Source: Clostridia bacterium (GTDB lineage Bacteria; Bacillota; Clostridia; Christensenellales; Borkfalkiaceae). From it: DNA of 20,104 bases. This document shows, piece by piece, positions 6,912-15,814 of this stretch. The notes below the pieces were generated by a model. It saw only the letters and a program-made list of their open reading frames with translations. It searched no databases and had not been told where the DNA came from. The DNA is taken from NCBI GenBank assembly GCA_900767815.1, contig CAAGAM010000229.1:1-20104 (forward strand). Reading direction: 5' to 3'. Every line of letters begins with the position of its first letter. Within the stretch, counting starts at the first letter, position 1. The translations under genes and the position numbers were made by a program.

Positions 6912-7040
6912 CAAAAACGGAATTAACGATTATCGCCCTGCGTTTCGCACTCGGTCATACAGGCTAACATCCGTAATCCGAGGGCGTAAGCTTTTGGCGG
7001 AAAACGGTTAAATTCCGGCATTTTAATACTGAATTTTATG

Positions 7041-7078
7041 AAAAACAGCCATTCTCGCTTGAGTTTGGCTGTTTTTTT
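7041..7078 (+). terminator. Strong rho-independent terminator
   Basis: AAAAACAGCCA (7041-7051) pairs with TGGCTGTTTTT (7066-7076). Inside, CTC (7054-7056) pairs with GAG (7061-7063), and a run of seven T (7072-7078) closes the structure. No intact + strand gene lies just upstream, so it may be left from a deleted gene. It insulates the IstA fragment from upstream transcription. Confidence 0.7.
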
Positions 7079-7200
7079 ACTCTTCTGAAAGCGGTCGAAA
7101 ATCGGAAAATATGCTAAAATTAAGGGGTGGTTCCTCAAATTGAACATTTTTCCATATATACTGTTGTATGTAAAAGAGGGCGACAAAAGAGAGGTATTTT

Positions 7201-7752
7201 ATGTCGAAGTATAAATTGATTCTAGAATATTACTTGAAAGGGAACAACCGCACGCAGATCGCTACGCTTTGCGATTGTTCGCGCACGACCGTCTGGACGG
7301 TTTTGAAAAGAGTAGACGCTATCGGTATCGGATTTGACGAACTAAGCGAAATGAGCGAAAAAGAACTTGCTTATTTGCTTTTTCCGGAAAGGGCGAAACC
7401 GGGAGACGGGTATCTGATTCCGGATTTTAAGTGGGAAGAGTTTCAGATGGTTAAGCACCGCTCGTCAATCAGGCTTTGCTGGCGGAGGTATTGCAAACGC
7501 GCGGCAAAGCAGAATCTTGCGGCCTACAGTTGGAAAGTGTTTCTGACTTCGTATAACGAATACCGCCGACCGAAAATACAGGTTGACGATCCAGACGACA
7601 AAATCAGAACAAAACTGAAACATTACAATTTTTTGTTGGCTTATTGCGAGAGCGATAAGGTGATGTATTCCGTGATTCAGACGGAAAAGGAAATGTGGCT
7701 GAAATCGCTTGGACTGGACGAAAATAAAATTATAGGCGATAGAAAAAAGTGA
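7201..7752 (+). pseudogene. Truncated IS21-family transposase IstA with an unrelated tail
   Basis: A 183-residue ORF. The first 120 residues or so match the N-terminal part of IS21-family IstA: an HTH (RTQIATLCDCSRTTVWTVLKR, about 18-38), the acidic/leucine linker, ELAYLLFP, then the KWEEFQMVKHRSSIRLCWRRYCKRA and YSWKVFLTSYNEYRR segments (quoted in outline). A full IstA is around 400-500 residues and carries a DDE integrase domain; that domain is missing here. After residue 122 the sequence leaves the family pattern but stays protein-like (EKEMWLKSLGLDENKIIGDRKK). No istB follows. It may be an internal-deletion remnant or an HTH piece reused as a DNA-binding protein. It cannot transpose by itself. 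Confidence 0.65.
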
Positions 7753-7791
7753 AAGAAATTAAAACTTCTTTGAATTTATTTCAAATACCTG

Positions 7792-7820
7792 TTGCAAAAC
7801 ATACCGGAATATGGTATAAT
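7792..7820 (+). promoter_or_regulatory. Sigma-A promoter for the XRE regulator
   Basis: TTGCAA at 7792-7797 and TATAAT at 7815-7820 are 17 bp apart, with an extended -10 (TGG before TATAAT). It lies 27 bp upstream of the ATG at 7848 and could also feed the DISARM operon, since no terminator is seen after the regulator. Confidence 0.75.
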
Positions 7821-7847
7821 TGAATAAAGTAGTCAATGAGGTGTATT

Positions 7848-8060
7848 ATGGCAGCAAGTTATAAAAAATTATTCAAATTATTGATAGACAGGGAGATGAA
7901 GAGCAAGGAACTCGCCGCGCTCGCAAAGGTAAGCCCCGCAACGCTTGCAAAAATGAAAAAAGACGGCGTTTCGGTAAATTCCGACGTGCTTATAAAAATC
8001 TGCACGGCACTTGGTTGTACGCTTGACGATATCGTCGAAATCGTGGACGACGAAAAATAA
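7848..8060 (+). CDS. Small Cro/CI-type (XRE) regulator upstream of the DISARM operon
   Basis: I take the ATG at 7848 because GAGG lies 6 nt before it; the in-frame ATG at 7836 has no ribosome site. The protein is 70 residues, nearly all one helix-turn-helix domain: KELAALAKVSPATLAKMKKDG (about 22-42) and a C-terminal LIKICTALGCTLDDIVEIV typical of the HTH_26/YozG-like minimal XRE proteins. Such short dimeric repressors often control restriction-modification and defence operons. It is 77 bp upstream of the vsr-like gene on the same strand, and an inverted repeat lies between them. A regulatory role for the DISARM operon is inferred from position. Confidence 0.8.
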   Translation: MAASYKKLFKLLIDREMKSKELAALAKVSPATLAKMKKDGVSVNSDVLIKICTALGCTLDDIVEIVDDEK

Positions 8061-8089
8061 TTATAAAACCTAAGAAAAATATTTTAATT

Positions 8090-8106
8090 ATGACCGTAGT
8101 TGTCAT
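8090..8106. promoter_or_regulatory. Inverted repeat upstream of the DISARM operon (operator candidate)
   Basis: ATGAC-cgtagtt-GTCAT is a 5-7-5 dyad in the 77-bp gap between the XRE gene and the Vsr-type gene. A TATGAT/TAAAAT -10-like stretch lies just downstream (8113-8123), so a bound repressor could block a local promoter. I could not pair it with a convincing -35. Confidence 0.4.
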
Positions 8107-8137
8107 GTTTTGTATGATAAAATAAAGAGAAGAGCTG

Positions 8138-8545
8138 ATGAAGAAGACGCAAGAGCAAATACACTATAATATGCAAAGAGTAAAATCCAAAGATTCCGAA
8201 ATCGAAAAAATTTTGAGAAATGCTTTATGGAATAAAGGATACCGCTATCGAAAAAACGTTAAAGATGTTTTCGGACACCCCGATATTGTTTTTAAATCGA
8301 AAAAAGTTGCTATATTTTGTGATAGTGAATTTTGGCACGGTTACGATTGGGAACGTAAAAAGAATGAGATAAAAACAAGACAAGACTTTTGGATTCCGAA
8401 AATAGAGCGTAATATGCAACGAGATAAAGAGGTTAATATGAAACTTTCGGAAGAGGGATGGACGGTTTTAAGATTTTGGGGAACGGAGATAAAGAAACAA
8501 ACGGAAAATTGCGTAAAGGAAATTGAAAAATGTATAAAACGATAG
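8138..8545 (+). CDS. vsr: Vsr-type (very short patch repair-like) DNA endonuclease
   Basis: A 135-residue protein with the Vsr fold pattern in order: NMQRVKSKDSEIEKIL (11-26, E23 in the place of the E. coli catalytic glutamate), FGHPDIVF with the catalytic aspartate D49, AIFCDSEFWHG (58-68, including the mismatch-intercalating F-W pair and H67), KIERNMQRDK, and GWTVLRFW near the end. E. coli Vsr nicks 5' of T:G mismatches arising from deaminated 5-methylcytosine. The four zinc-binding residues of E. coli Vsr align with E64, Y69, W71 and a threonine, so zinc binding is probably lost, as in other clostridial members that sit next to C5 methylases. The last 16 nt overlap the methyltransferase gene, so the two are translated together. 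It may repair, or act as the nuclease of the neighbouring DISARM genes. Confidence 0.88.
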   Translation: MKKTQEQIHYNMQRVKSKDSEIEKILRNALWNKGYRYRKNVKDVFGHPDIVFKSKKVAIFCDSEFWHGYDWERKKNEIKTRQDFWIPKIERNMQRDKEVNMKLSEEGWTVLRFWGTEIKKQTENCVKEIEKCIKR

Positions 8546-9636
8546 ATTTGTGCGCGGGGATAGGAGGAATTCGTAAAGGATTTGAAATGACGGGAAAGTT
8601 CAAAAACGTGCTTTCCGCAGAGATCGATTTAAGCGCATGCAAAACCTATGAGCTTCTGTTCGGCGAAAATCCGTTTAATGATTTAACCTCGGATGATTTT
8701 AAGAGAAAAGTAATCGAAACGCCTTATGATGTTCTTTTGGCGGGTTTTCCGTGTCAAACATTTAGCAGAGCCGGATTGGAAAAGGGATTTGACGATAGCG
8801 AAAAAGGCGTGATATTCTGGCATATCGCCGAAATAATCGAAAAAACGCATCCAAAAGCTTTTTTTCTTGAAAACGTAGATAATCTCGTCAAACACGATAA
8901 TGGCAGAACTTTTCGGATAATAATAGAAACATTGGAGAAAAAATTAAATTATAAAATTATCGGTGCAAAAAGAGATGAAAATGGTGAGATAAGCTATGAT
9001 TGGCGAGACTATGTAAGAAACTCAAAGCATTTCGGAGTTCCGCAAAATAGACCGAGAACGTATATCATGGGGTTTGATCGTAATCTTATTAAAAACGAAT
9101 CGGCTTTATGTGATATGGTGCTGCCTACTCATAATGACATAAAAATATACGAAGATCTTTGTGACGTTTTAGAAATGAATGCTCCCGAAAAATATTATAT
9201 GTCTGCGGGGTATTGGGAAACACTGAAAAGGCATAAAGCAAGGCAAAAGAAAAACGGAAACGGGTATGGATATGTGATAGTAAACCGAGACGGAATCGAA
9301 CATCCGATAGCAAATACCCTTTTGGCAACCGGCGGTTCGGGGAAAGAGCGTAATTTGATTGTCGATTACAGAGAGGGGATTTCGGGAAAAGAGATAAAAG
9401 GGAAACACTCGCCTTTGAATAGCGAAGGAATACGAGTTATGACTCCGAGAGAATGGGGAAAATTGCAAGGGTTTATAAATTATGCTTTTGTCGAAAACGG
9501 TCAAGATAGATTTTCTTTTCCGGAAGGCACAAAAGACGGGCAAATGTATAAACAATTCGGTAACTCGGTAACGATTCCGGTAATAAAAAGTATGGCGGAG
9601 TTTATGCTCGGGTGTTTTGAGTATTTAAAAATATAA
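8530..9636 (+). CDS. drmMII: DNA (cytosine-5) methyltransferase, DrmMII-like
   Basis: A 368-residue C5 methylase of normal length with all main motifs: motif I DLCAGIGGIRKGFE (6-19, S-adenosylmethionine binding), motif IV GFPCQTFS (72-79, nucleophile C75), motif VI FLENVDNL (E114 of ENV), motif VIII PQNRPRTY (near 172), a target-recognition region around 200-290 with LLATGGSGKERNLI, and motif X YKQFGNSVTIPVI near the C-terminus. It should be active. In class 2 DISARM the C5 methylase marks host sites so that self DNA is not attacked. It overlaps the Vsr-type gene by 16 nt and is followed 22 bp later by the DrmE-like gene. The target sequence cannot be read from the protein. Its membership of the DISARM set is inferred from the operon. 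Confidence 0.9.
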   Translation: MYKTIDLCAGIGGIRKGFEMTGKFKNVLSAEIDLSACKTYELLFGENPFNDLTSDDFKRKVIETPYDVLLAGFPCQTFSRAGLEKGFDDSEKGVIFWHIAEIIEKTHPKAFFLENVDNLVKHDNGRTFRIIIETLEKKLNYKIIGAKRDENGEISYDWRDYVRNSKHFGVPQNRPRTYIMGFDRNLIKNESALCDMVLPTHNDIKIYEDLCDVLEMNAPEKYYMSAGYWETLKRHKARQKKNGNGYGYVIVNRDGIEHPIANTLLATGGSGKERNLIVDYREGISGKEIKGKHSPLNSEGIRVMTPREWGKLQGFINYAFVENGQDRFSFPEGTKDGQMYKQFGNSVTIPVIKSMAEFMLGCFEYLKI

Positions 9637-9658
9637 TTATTGTTAGGGGGAACAAAAG

Positions 9659-12214
9659 ATGACGATTACGGAGATTTATGAAAAAATTACGATATCCTAT
9701 AAGAATATTTTGCTGACAGATTTGCCGGTATTTAAAAAATACGGAAATTTTGTTTGCAAAGTTTTGGAATCGGAAGAAAAACACGAAAATGCGCTTATGC
9801 TGAATTCGGGCTCCTCATTTTACCATGTTCTGACGATCTCGCTTTCTGCCATATATTGCGTTCTTAATAAAAACACCGATATTCTTGATTTGATAAAGCA
9901 GCTTAATCCGGAAGATTTGCTGATAATAGACGGAAAGCGAGCAAAGTTTATACGTTTAGGTAAAGTTGATGCGTTTGGGTTTGTAAAAGATAAAGAGTAT
10001 TTTATATATGAAAGCAATTCATGTACTAATTATTGTTTACCCGAATCGTTAAAAAATAAAAACATATCTCGGTATAACGGATCTTCCGAACGATTAGACG
10101 GAAGGGGTGTTAAATCGGACTTTTTGAAACGAAAGGACTTTATAAGTTATTGTACGGACAAAAAGAAGTCGGAAATAAGCACCGAGATAGAAAAATCGAT
10201 AGCCGTAGTATGCGATAGGGGTTTTGCGGAAGATGTGTATAATAATGTTGTTATTGAATATAACGGCAAAAAAATTAAATTATCCGAATTGGTTACTGCG
10301 GCATATTTCAGCGACGGAGAAAAATATCAAATCGGTAATAATCCTACAAAGGAAGAGCCGATAATTAAGTTTTATTCAAAAATTTCGACGTTGCGTGATT
10401 TTGTTATAGACGATAACGGGAAGTCTCTTATCGGGTGTATTTTTCCGGACGAATCGATTTGGTATAATAGCAGCGAACTTAGTGTATCAAAAAGAAAAAG
10501 CCTGAAATTTTCGATTCTGGAGGGAAAATTAAATTTTGTTAAATTTGCCGAATTTATTAACGATGATGCATATCATATTTATTCCGTTCTACCGGAACAA
10601 ATCGAATTTCCCGAAACAAGTCGATTTGATTCGGACGAAAGAAAAAGAATTATACGCGAATTTACTTTATTTTCAAAAAGGACTTTGAATGAAACCGTTA
10701 TTAATACCGATTGGAACGGTATTATTAACGAAATAAAAAAGCGGTTATTGACTATTCAACGGCAATTATCGTATTTTGAAGGCTGCGAAGAATATATAAT
10801 CAATTGTTATTTTCTATTGAACTTATGTAGGTCTGCCTATTTCCCGTTGAAATATTGTAACATTGCATTTGAGAAACAACAAATCGGGTGGACGTTAGAT
10901 GATAAATTAAGTTCGCTCGCGGCTTTCGGAACAGAAACGGATGCGGAAATTAAAGAAGATATAGAATATATAAATTCAAACATTTCGCTTATGCTTGACC
11001 GACTTTATTATGAAAATCCGAAGGCAAATATCATAATACAAAAAATAAAAACGGAAAAAGTAGATTGTATTGTAACTACAAAGGCATATTATAATACTAT
11101 TTTCGATTTGTGGTTAAACGACGAAAATATCGGAAGAGATAAAATACCGGATATTTTGACTGTTTCCGTATTTGAAAAAAACAGAAGCGTTTTTTCTCAC
11201 GTTATATTTACGACGGCATACTATGATTTTACATTTAACCCTTACGCCGAAGCTTCGTTTGCTTATGCGGATCTTTTCATATACGACTATGAAAAATATC
11301 AGTCGAATTATATGAAAAAGAATATTTTACGCGAGTCGCAAACGATATACGAAAAACAAGGGATACAATGCGGTCGAGTGCCTGAAAATAAAGAAACTGC
11401 GGACGAAAGATTGCAAGATAATGACTTGGATTTCCGATTTGAAAAGGAAATAGAGCAATTGACTCAAAACTTACAAGTAAAAAGTGCAAATACATATCTA
11501 AAAAGAGAATTTTCAAAAACGGATTCTTTGGTTCCGATTGCTAAAATTCTAACATTTTTATCGGGAAACACCGGCTTTTTTACAAAGCAATTTAAAGCGT
11601 ACAGAATTTCGGGGGAATCGATAGACGAAACCGATTTGGAGGATCTGAAAGTCGGGGACAGTATTGTTTTTACCAAACAATCCGAAAATAAAGATATAGT
11701 CGATTTGTTATTGAATAACCTAATAAACGGTAAATACAAAGAGACGGATTATCCGAATTACTATAAACAGTCTTTGGCGTGGAAAAATGAAATAAGAGAT
11801 TTTATCGAGAGCAATAATTATTCGCTGGTAAATTTTGTAGATATGTTGGATAAAAACGGATGTTCGAGGTCGTATGCCGCCGTAAGAAGTTGGCTTACCG
11901 AAGAATGTCACATTGTCGGACCTACGGACGAGAAGGATTATAAGGCGATTTTAAGTACAATCGGATCGAGCTTGGATTTTAAAGAAGTTTGCAAAAGTTG
12001 CGGCGAAATAAGAAAATTAAGACGAAAAATATTAAATTTATTAGGTAGGGCGATAATAAAAAACATTTTGTCGGAAAATAATGATCCGTTATGGAAAGAA
12101 GTCGAGAAAAACGCCGACGATTTATCTCAAATCGAGCAAATTTCATCTATCAACGAACCCGAAGATAATGCAAAAGTTCCCGTTTATATGGCAAATAAAC
12201 CCTGTACCTTATAA
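9659..12214 (+). CDS. drmE: DrmE-like DISARM protein
   Basis: An 851-residue protein starting at ATG 9659 behind AGGGGG. I see no walker or nuclease motifs. Features: a mixed alpha/beta N-terminal part, a hydrophobic VDCIVTTKAYYNTIFDLW segment (about 467-484), a central ILTVSVFEKNRSVFSHVIFT segment (about 499-518) followed by an aromatic stretch FTTAYYDFTFNPYAEASFAYADLF, and a C-terminal helical domain including YAAVRSWLTEECHIVGP (near 740-756) resembling a small DNA-binding fold. Its length and its place between a C5 methylase and DrmA/DrmB match DrmE, the signature gene of class 2 DISARM. DrmE is needed for protection, but its activity is unknown. Identity rests mainly on context and on this C-terminal pattern; the sequence looks divergent. 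Confidence 0.7.
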   Translation: MTITEIYEKITISYKNILLTDLPVFKKYGNFVCKVLESEEKHENALMLNSGSSFYHVLTISLSAIYCVLNKNTDILDLIKQLNPEDLLIIDGKRAKFIRLGKVDAFGFVKDKEYFIYESNSCTNYCLPESLKNKNISRYNGSSERLDGRGVKSDFLKRKDFISYCTDKKKSEISTEIEKSIAVVCDRGFAEDVYNNVVIEYNGKKIKLSELVTAAYFSDGEKYQIGNNPTKEEPIIKFYSKISTLRDFVIDDNGKSLIGCIFPDESIWYNSSELSVSKRKSLKFSILEGKLNFVKFAEFINDDAYHIYSVLPEQIEFPETSRFDSDERKRIIREFTLFSKRTLNETVINTDWNGIINEIKKRLLTIQRQLSYFEGCEEYIINCYFLLNLCRSAYFPLKYCNIAFEKQQIGWTLDDKLSSLAAFGTETDAEIKEDIEYINSNISLMLDRLYYENPKANIIIQKIKTEKVDCIVTTKAYYNTIFDLWLNDENIGRDKIPDILTVSVFEKNRSVFSHVIFTTAYYDFTFNPYAEASFAYADLFIYDYEKYQSNYMKKNILRESQTIYEKQGIQCGRVPENKETADERLQDNDLDFRFEKEIEQLTQNLQVKSANTYLKREFSKTDSLVPIAKILTFLSGNTGFFTKQFKAYRISGESIDETDLEDLKVGDSIVFTKQSENKDIVDLLLNNLINGKYKETDYPNYYKQSLAWKNEIRDFIESNNYSLVNFVDMLDKNGCSRSYAAVRSWLTEECHIVGPTDEKDYKAILSTIGSSLDFKEVCKSCGEIRKLRRKILNLLGRAIIKNILSENNDPLWKEVEKNADDLSQIEQISSINEPEDNAKVPVYMANKPCTL

Positions 12215-12232
12215 TTACGATAGGAGGAAAAA

Positions 12233-15200
12233 ATGAATACATTTAACAAAGATTTACTTGAAATCCGGAAGAGAATCGTTAAAGAGATGAAATCCGAACT
12301 TTTAGGTCCCGGATCCGAAGTTTCGTATCCGGACGAAGAGCACGAACTGATATCGGAAGTGCCTTTCGAGCGATATTCCGTCGGTATATTATATCCGAAA
12401 GACGATAAATTCGGCGATAACGACAAAGTCTCGGAGACTGTTTCTCGGGAAGATATAGAAGATGAGAATTTCAACGAAGAAAGCGATAAAGAGACGGAAA
12501 TCATTTCTTCGACTGGTTCGATGTACAAGGATGATTCGTGCGACGAAGAAGTGAATTTGGCTCAACAGAATAAGCCGTCTTCCGTAGGGCTCACGTTTTT
12601 TGTCTCGGGCGATATAAAATCGATGTATGTATCGGTAGATTATGCGATTTATAATTTGGCGTCGGATAGCGAGATAGAAGTCCCTTATTCGGGCGATACG
12701 TTAAACATCCCCGATTGTTTATCGACGTATATATCTTTTGACGAAAAATCTCATACGATTAAAAAATTGAGATCGATTAATTACCGTGATTTAAGCGATT
12801 TATTTGAACACAATGCAATCGAAAATCCGGAATTGTTTACTGCAACGGCTAATCTGAATAAAATTTTTAAAACTCGAAAATCATACAGGAGATTCCCGTA
12901 TAAAGAAAAATTGAAGTTGGATTTTGACGGGAATAAGTCAAAATGCGAGTTAAAGAACACCGGAGGTTATGTTACCGCAGTAAAAAGAAAAATTACGGAA
13001 AAGATTTACGGCATCACGGTTATGCTTGTAAATGAAGACAGAGATGGTAAAAAGAAGCATATTTTTCAACCCGTGATATCGATACAAAGCGGCGATTTAT
13101 TCGGAGAAAATTTTCTTGACTATAATAAAATCGCAAAAGAGGATAATTTAGACGAAGAAGAAAAATCATTGGCTTTATTATACAGCAAGAAAGAAATATA
13201 CGGAACGGGACACGGTGTATCGGTCGATTGGAATATAGAACAAGGTATCGGGGAAATTCATACCGAGTTTATGCCTATTTATGAGGTTCCGAAAATAAAT
13301 TTGAATTTGCGCAGAGGCACCGAAAGCGAAAAAAGCATAGACGAAAAATGTTTATCGATGAAATATTTATCGGATCTCGAATCCGACGATAAAATCGAAA
13401 AGACGAAAAATTTATCGACGTTTATCAATACATACGGCGAGTGGATAAAAAATCTGCGTACCGAAATCGAAAATAATGCCGGATATAAAAGATACGAGGA
13501 AACGGCAAAAAAGCATATATCTCGATGCCTTGAGTCGTATCAAAGAATGGTCGACGGGATAGAACTTCTGAAAAAAGACGAAACGGCGTATCGGGCGTTT
13601 AATTTGGCTAATCGCGCAATGTTTATGCAACGGATTCACGGAACTTTTCAAAAAGAAGATAAATATCCCGACGATGTCGAATGGCAAGAAAAAATGTCTC
13701 GTATCGATTATTTTAAGGAAAGTGACGAAAATGCAAGGTGGCGTCCGTTTCAGTTGGCATTTTTATTGATGTCGATAAACGGAATCGTGAATCCGTCGAG
13801 TAGGGACAGGGATTTTGTCGATTTGATTTGGTTCCCGACAGGCGGCGGTAAAACCGAGGCTTATTTGGGCGTAACTGCGTTTACGATCTTCTATAGAAGA
13901 TTGAAGAATCCCGCAAACGGCGGCACGACGGTTATGATGAGATATACGTTGCGATTGTTGACTTCGCAACAATTTGTTCGTGCATCTACTTTGATATGTG
14001 CGTGCGAAAAAATCAGAGAAGACGAGAAAGAAAGCGGTTATAAAAACTATAATCTCGGAAATGAGAAAATAACCATAGGGTTATGGATAGGCGGCGAACA
14101 TACGCCTAACACGAATGCTAAAGCCAAAGAAAGTTTCGATAAGTTAAAGTCGGGAAGCAATCTTAAAATATCGAAAGACAAATATAATAAGTTTCAGGTT
14201 TTAAAATGCCCGTGGTGCGGAACGAAAATCGTACAAGACGAAATTAATCGAAAAATAAAGGGAACGTGGGGTTACGCTTTTAAGAATAAGCATTTTTACC
14301 TGCATTGCACTCAAGAGGGCTGTGTATTCGAGAAATCTTTACCGATACAAGTCGTAGACGAAGAATTGTACTCCGATCCTCCGACGTTATTATTCGGGAC
14401 CGTAGATAAGTTCGCGATGATGGCGTGGAAAAAAGATATAAGATCGTTTTTCGGCGTAAACGGCAACGATGCTCCGGATTTGATAATTCAGGACGAATTA
14501 CATTTGATAGCGGGACCGCTCGGATCGATGGTAGGATTGTATGAAACAGCTATAGATTATTTGTGCTCGTATAAAGGAAAGAGACCTAAAATTATTGCGT
14601 CGACGGCTACGATAAGGCAAGCCGATTTACAATGTCGAGCTTTATATAACAGAGAGGTCCGGCAGTTTCCTGCTCAGGGATTGGATGCCTCGGATTCGTT
14701 TTTTGCGAAGGAAATTCCTACAGGCGAAGATTTCGGAAGACTTTATTTGGGCATTATGCCGTCCGGAAAAACAAAAGTTATGTTACAAGCGAGAGCGACT
14801 GCCGCCGCATTGCAATTTGTTTGGCAACTTGATTGTCCCGACGAAGAAAAAGATAAGTTTTATACGTTAGCCGTTTATTTTAACAGTTTAAAAGAACTCG
14901 GAAAAGCATCTTCCGTTGTTGCGGACGATGTGAAAGATTTCATAAAAAGAATTACATACAGACAAATAGTCAAGAGATATTCATCCAGAAATATCGGCAT
15001 GGCATATGAATTAACAAGTCGTGTAAGTACAACCGAGTTGAACGACACGTTGGACAAGTTGGAACATCTGACGTTTTCGGAAGAGAATATGAAAGACCGG
15101 AAATATCCGATCAACGTGTTGCTGGCATCGAATATGATTTCCGTCGGTGTAGATGTCGCGCGATTGAATCTTATGATGTTGCAAGGACAACCTAAATCCG

Positions 15201-15814
15201 TAAGCGAATATATTCAAGCGTCGAGTCGAATAGGGAGAAGTTATCCCGGACTTGCCGTAACATTATACGACGCATCAAAAAGCAGAGACAGGTCGTTTTA
15301 TGAACAATTTAAAGCATTCCACGGTGCTTTTTATAAATTCGTCGAACCGACGGGGGTTACTCCTTTTTCGGCACCTTCGCGCGACAGGGCGCTTCATGCC
15401 GTATTATTATCCGCAGTACGGCAATCCGTATCCGAACTAAATACCGATAAGGATGCTTGTATGGCTTGCGACGAAGATCAAACAGAGAAGATAAAGAAGA
15501 CCGCAAGATATATTTCGGACCGAATAAAAGAAATAAACTCTTTTAACCCGAAAGGCATGAAAGACGACAGCGAAGACGCCGAAGGAGAGATAACGGAGTT
15601 TATCAATGAATGGATTAGTAAGGCGGAGAAAGACGAACATTTGACCTACGGAGATGATTTTATCGTTAAAGATGCGCCCAAGGGAGCAGACCGTTTGATA
15701 AAACGGTTTGATGATAAAAGCAAGGATGATGCGCAAAAAACATTAACGTCTTTGAGAAACGTTGATAAAACAGTGCCTGTGTCGGTTGTAGTTTGGGAGG
15801 GTGAATATGACTGA
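12233..15814 (+). CDS. drmA: DrmA-like SF2 helicase of DISARM
   Basis: A 1193-residue protein with a consensus TAGGAGG site 6 nt before the ATG at 12233. The N-terminal 500 residues contain an acidic linker (about 65-100) and no known domain. The helicase core follows: Walker A PTGGGKT (535-541, K540), DELH box (754-757), STATI motif III (near 787), SVGVD motif V (970-974) and QASSRIGRS motif VI (995-1003). Between Walker A and DELH lies a zinc-ribbon-like insertion: C659-PW-C662 and C692-C697. This layout is that of DrmA, which with DrmB forms the core DNA-translocating complex of DISARM and engages incoming phage DNA. All ATPase motifs are intact. The stop codon overlaps the start of the DrmB gene by 8 nt. 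Confidence 0.92.
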   Translation: MNTFNKDLLEIRKRIVKEMKSELLGPGSEVSYPDEEHELISEVPFERYSVGILYPKDDKFGDNDKVSETVSREDIEDENFNEESDKETEIISSTGSMYKDDSCDEEVNLAQQNKPSSVGLTFFVSGDIKSMYVSVDYAIYNLASDSEIEVPYSGDTLNIPDCLSTYISFDEKSHTIKKLRSINYRDLSDLFEHNAIENPELFTATANLNKIFKTRKSYRRFPYKEKLKLDFDGNKSKCELKNTGGYVTAVKRKITEKIYGITVMLVNEDRDGKKKHIFQPVISIQSGDLFGENFLDYNKIAKEDNLDEEEKSLALLYSKKEIYGTGHGVSVDWNIEQGIGEIHTEFMPIYEVPKINLNLRRGTESEKSIDEKCLSMKYLSDLESDDKIEKTKNLSTFINTYGEWIKNLRTEIENNAGYKRYEETAKKHISRCLESYQRMVDGIELLKKDETAYRAFNLANRAMFMQRIHGTFQKEDKYPDDVEWQEKMSRIDYFKESDENARWRPFQLAFLLMSINGIVNPSSRDRDFVDLIWFPTGGGKTEAYLGVTAFTIFYRRLKNPANGGTTVMMRYTLRLLTSQQFVRASTLICACEKIREDEKESGYKNYNLGNEKITIGLWIGGEHTPNTNAKAKESFDKLKSGSNLKISKDKYNKFQVLKCPWCGTKIVQDEINRKIKGTWGYAFKNKHFYLHCTQEGCVFEKSLPIQVVDEELYSDPPTLLFGTVDKFAMMAWKKDIRSFFGVNGNDAPDLIIQDELHLIAGPLGSMVGLYETAIDYLCSYKGKRPKIIASTATIRQADLQCRALYNREVRQFPAQGLDASDSFFAKEIPTGEDFGRLYLGIMPSGKTKVMLQARATAAALQFVWQLDCPDEEKDKFYTLAVYFNSLKELGKASSVVADDVKDFIKRITYRQIVKRYSSRNIGMAYELTSRVSTTELNDTLDKLEHLTFSEENMKDRKYPINVLLASNMISVGVDVARLNLMMLQGQPKSVSEYIQASSRIGRSYPGLAVTLYDASKSRDRSFYEQFKAFHGAFYKFVEPTGVTPFSAPSRDRALHAVLLSAVRQSVSELNTDKDACMACDEDQTEKIKKTARYISDRIKEINSFNPKGMKDDSEDAEGEITEFINEWISKAEKDEHLTYGDDFIVKDAPKGADRLIKRFDDKSKDDAQKTLTSLRNVDKTVPVSVVVWEGEYD

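Larger units (their letters stand above)
6662..7200. other. Intergenic stretch with hairpins and no convincing gene
   Basis: About 540 bp without a supported coding sequence. It holds an imperfect hairpin after the DUF4238 gene, an AT-rich pair of ARG-box-like sites, a strong rho-independent terminator with no evident upstream gene, and the leader of the IstA fragment. The 87-codon minus-strand frame at 6923-7186 has no recognisable features. The stretch is likely a mosaic of insertion and deletion remnants. Confidence 0.5.

Noticed and set aside
6923..7186. 87-codon minus-strand ORF in the gene-poor stretch
   Set aside because: No domain, no clear ribosome site, and it runs through the terminator hairpin at 7041-7078. 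Kept only as part of the intergenic description.
8138..9636. Simple type II restriction-modification pair (Vsr-like nuclease plus methylase) separate from the following genes
   Set aside because: Not excluded for function, but the 22-bp gap to drmE, same strand, and the known presence of a C5 methylase in class 2 DISARM favour one operon.
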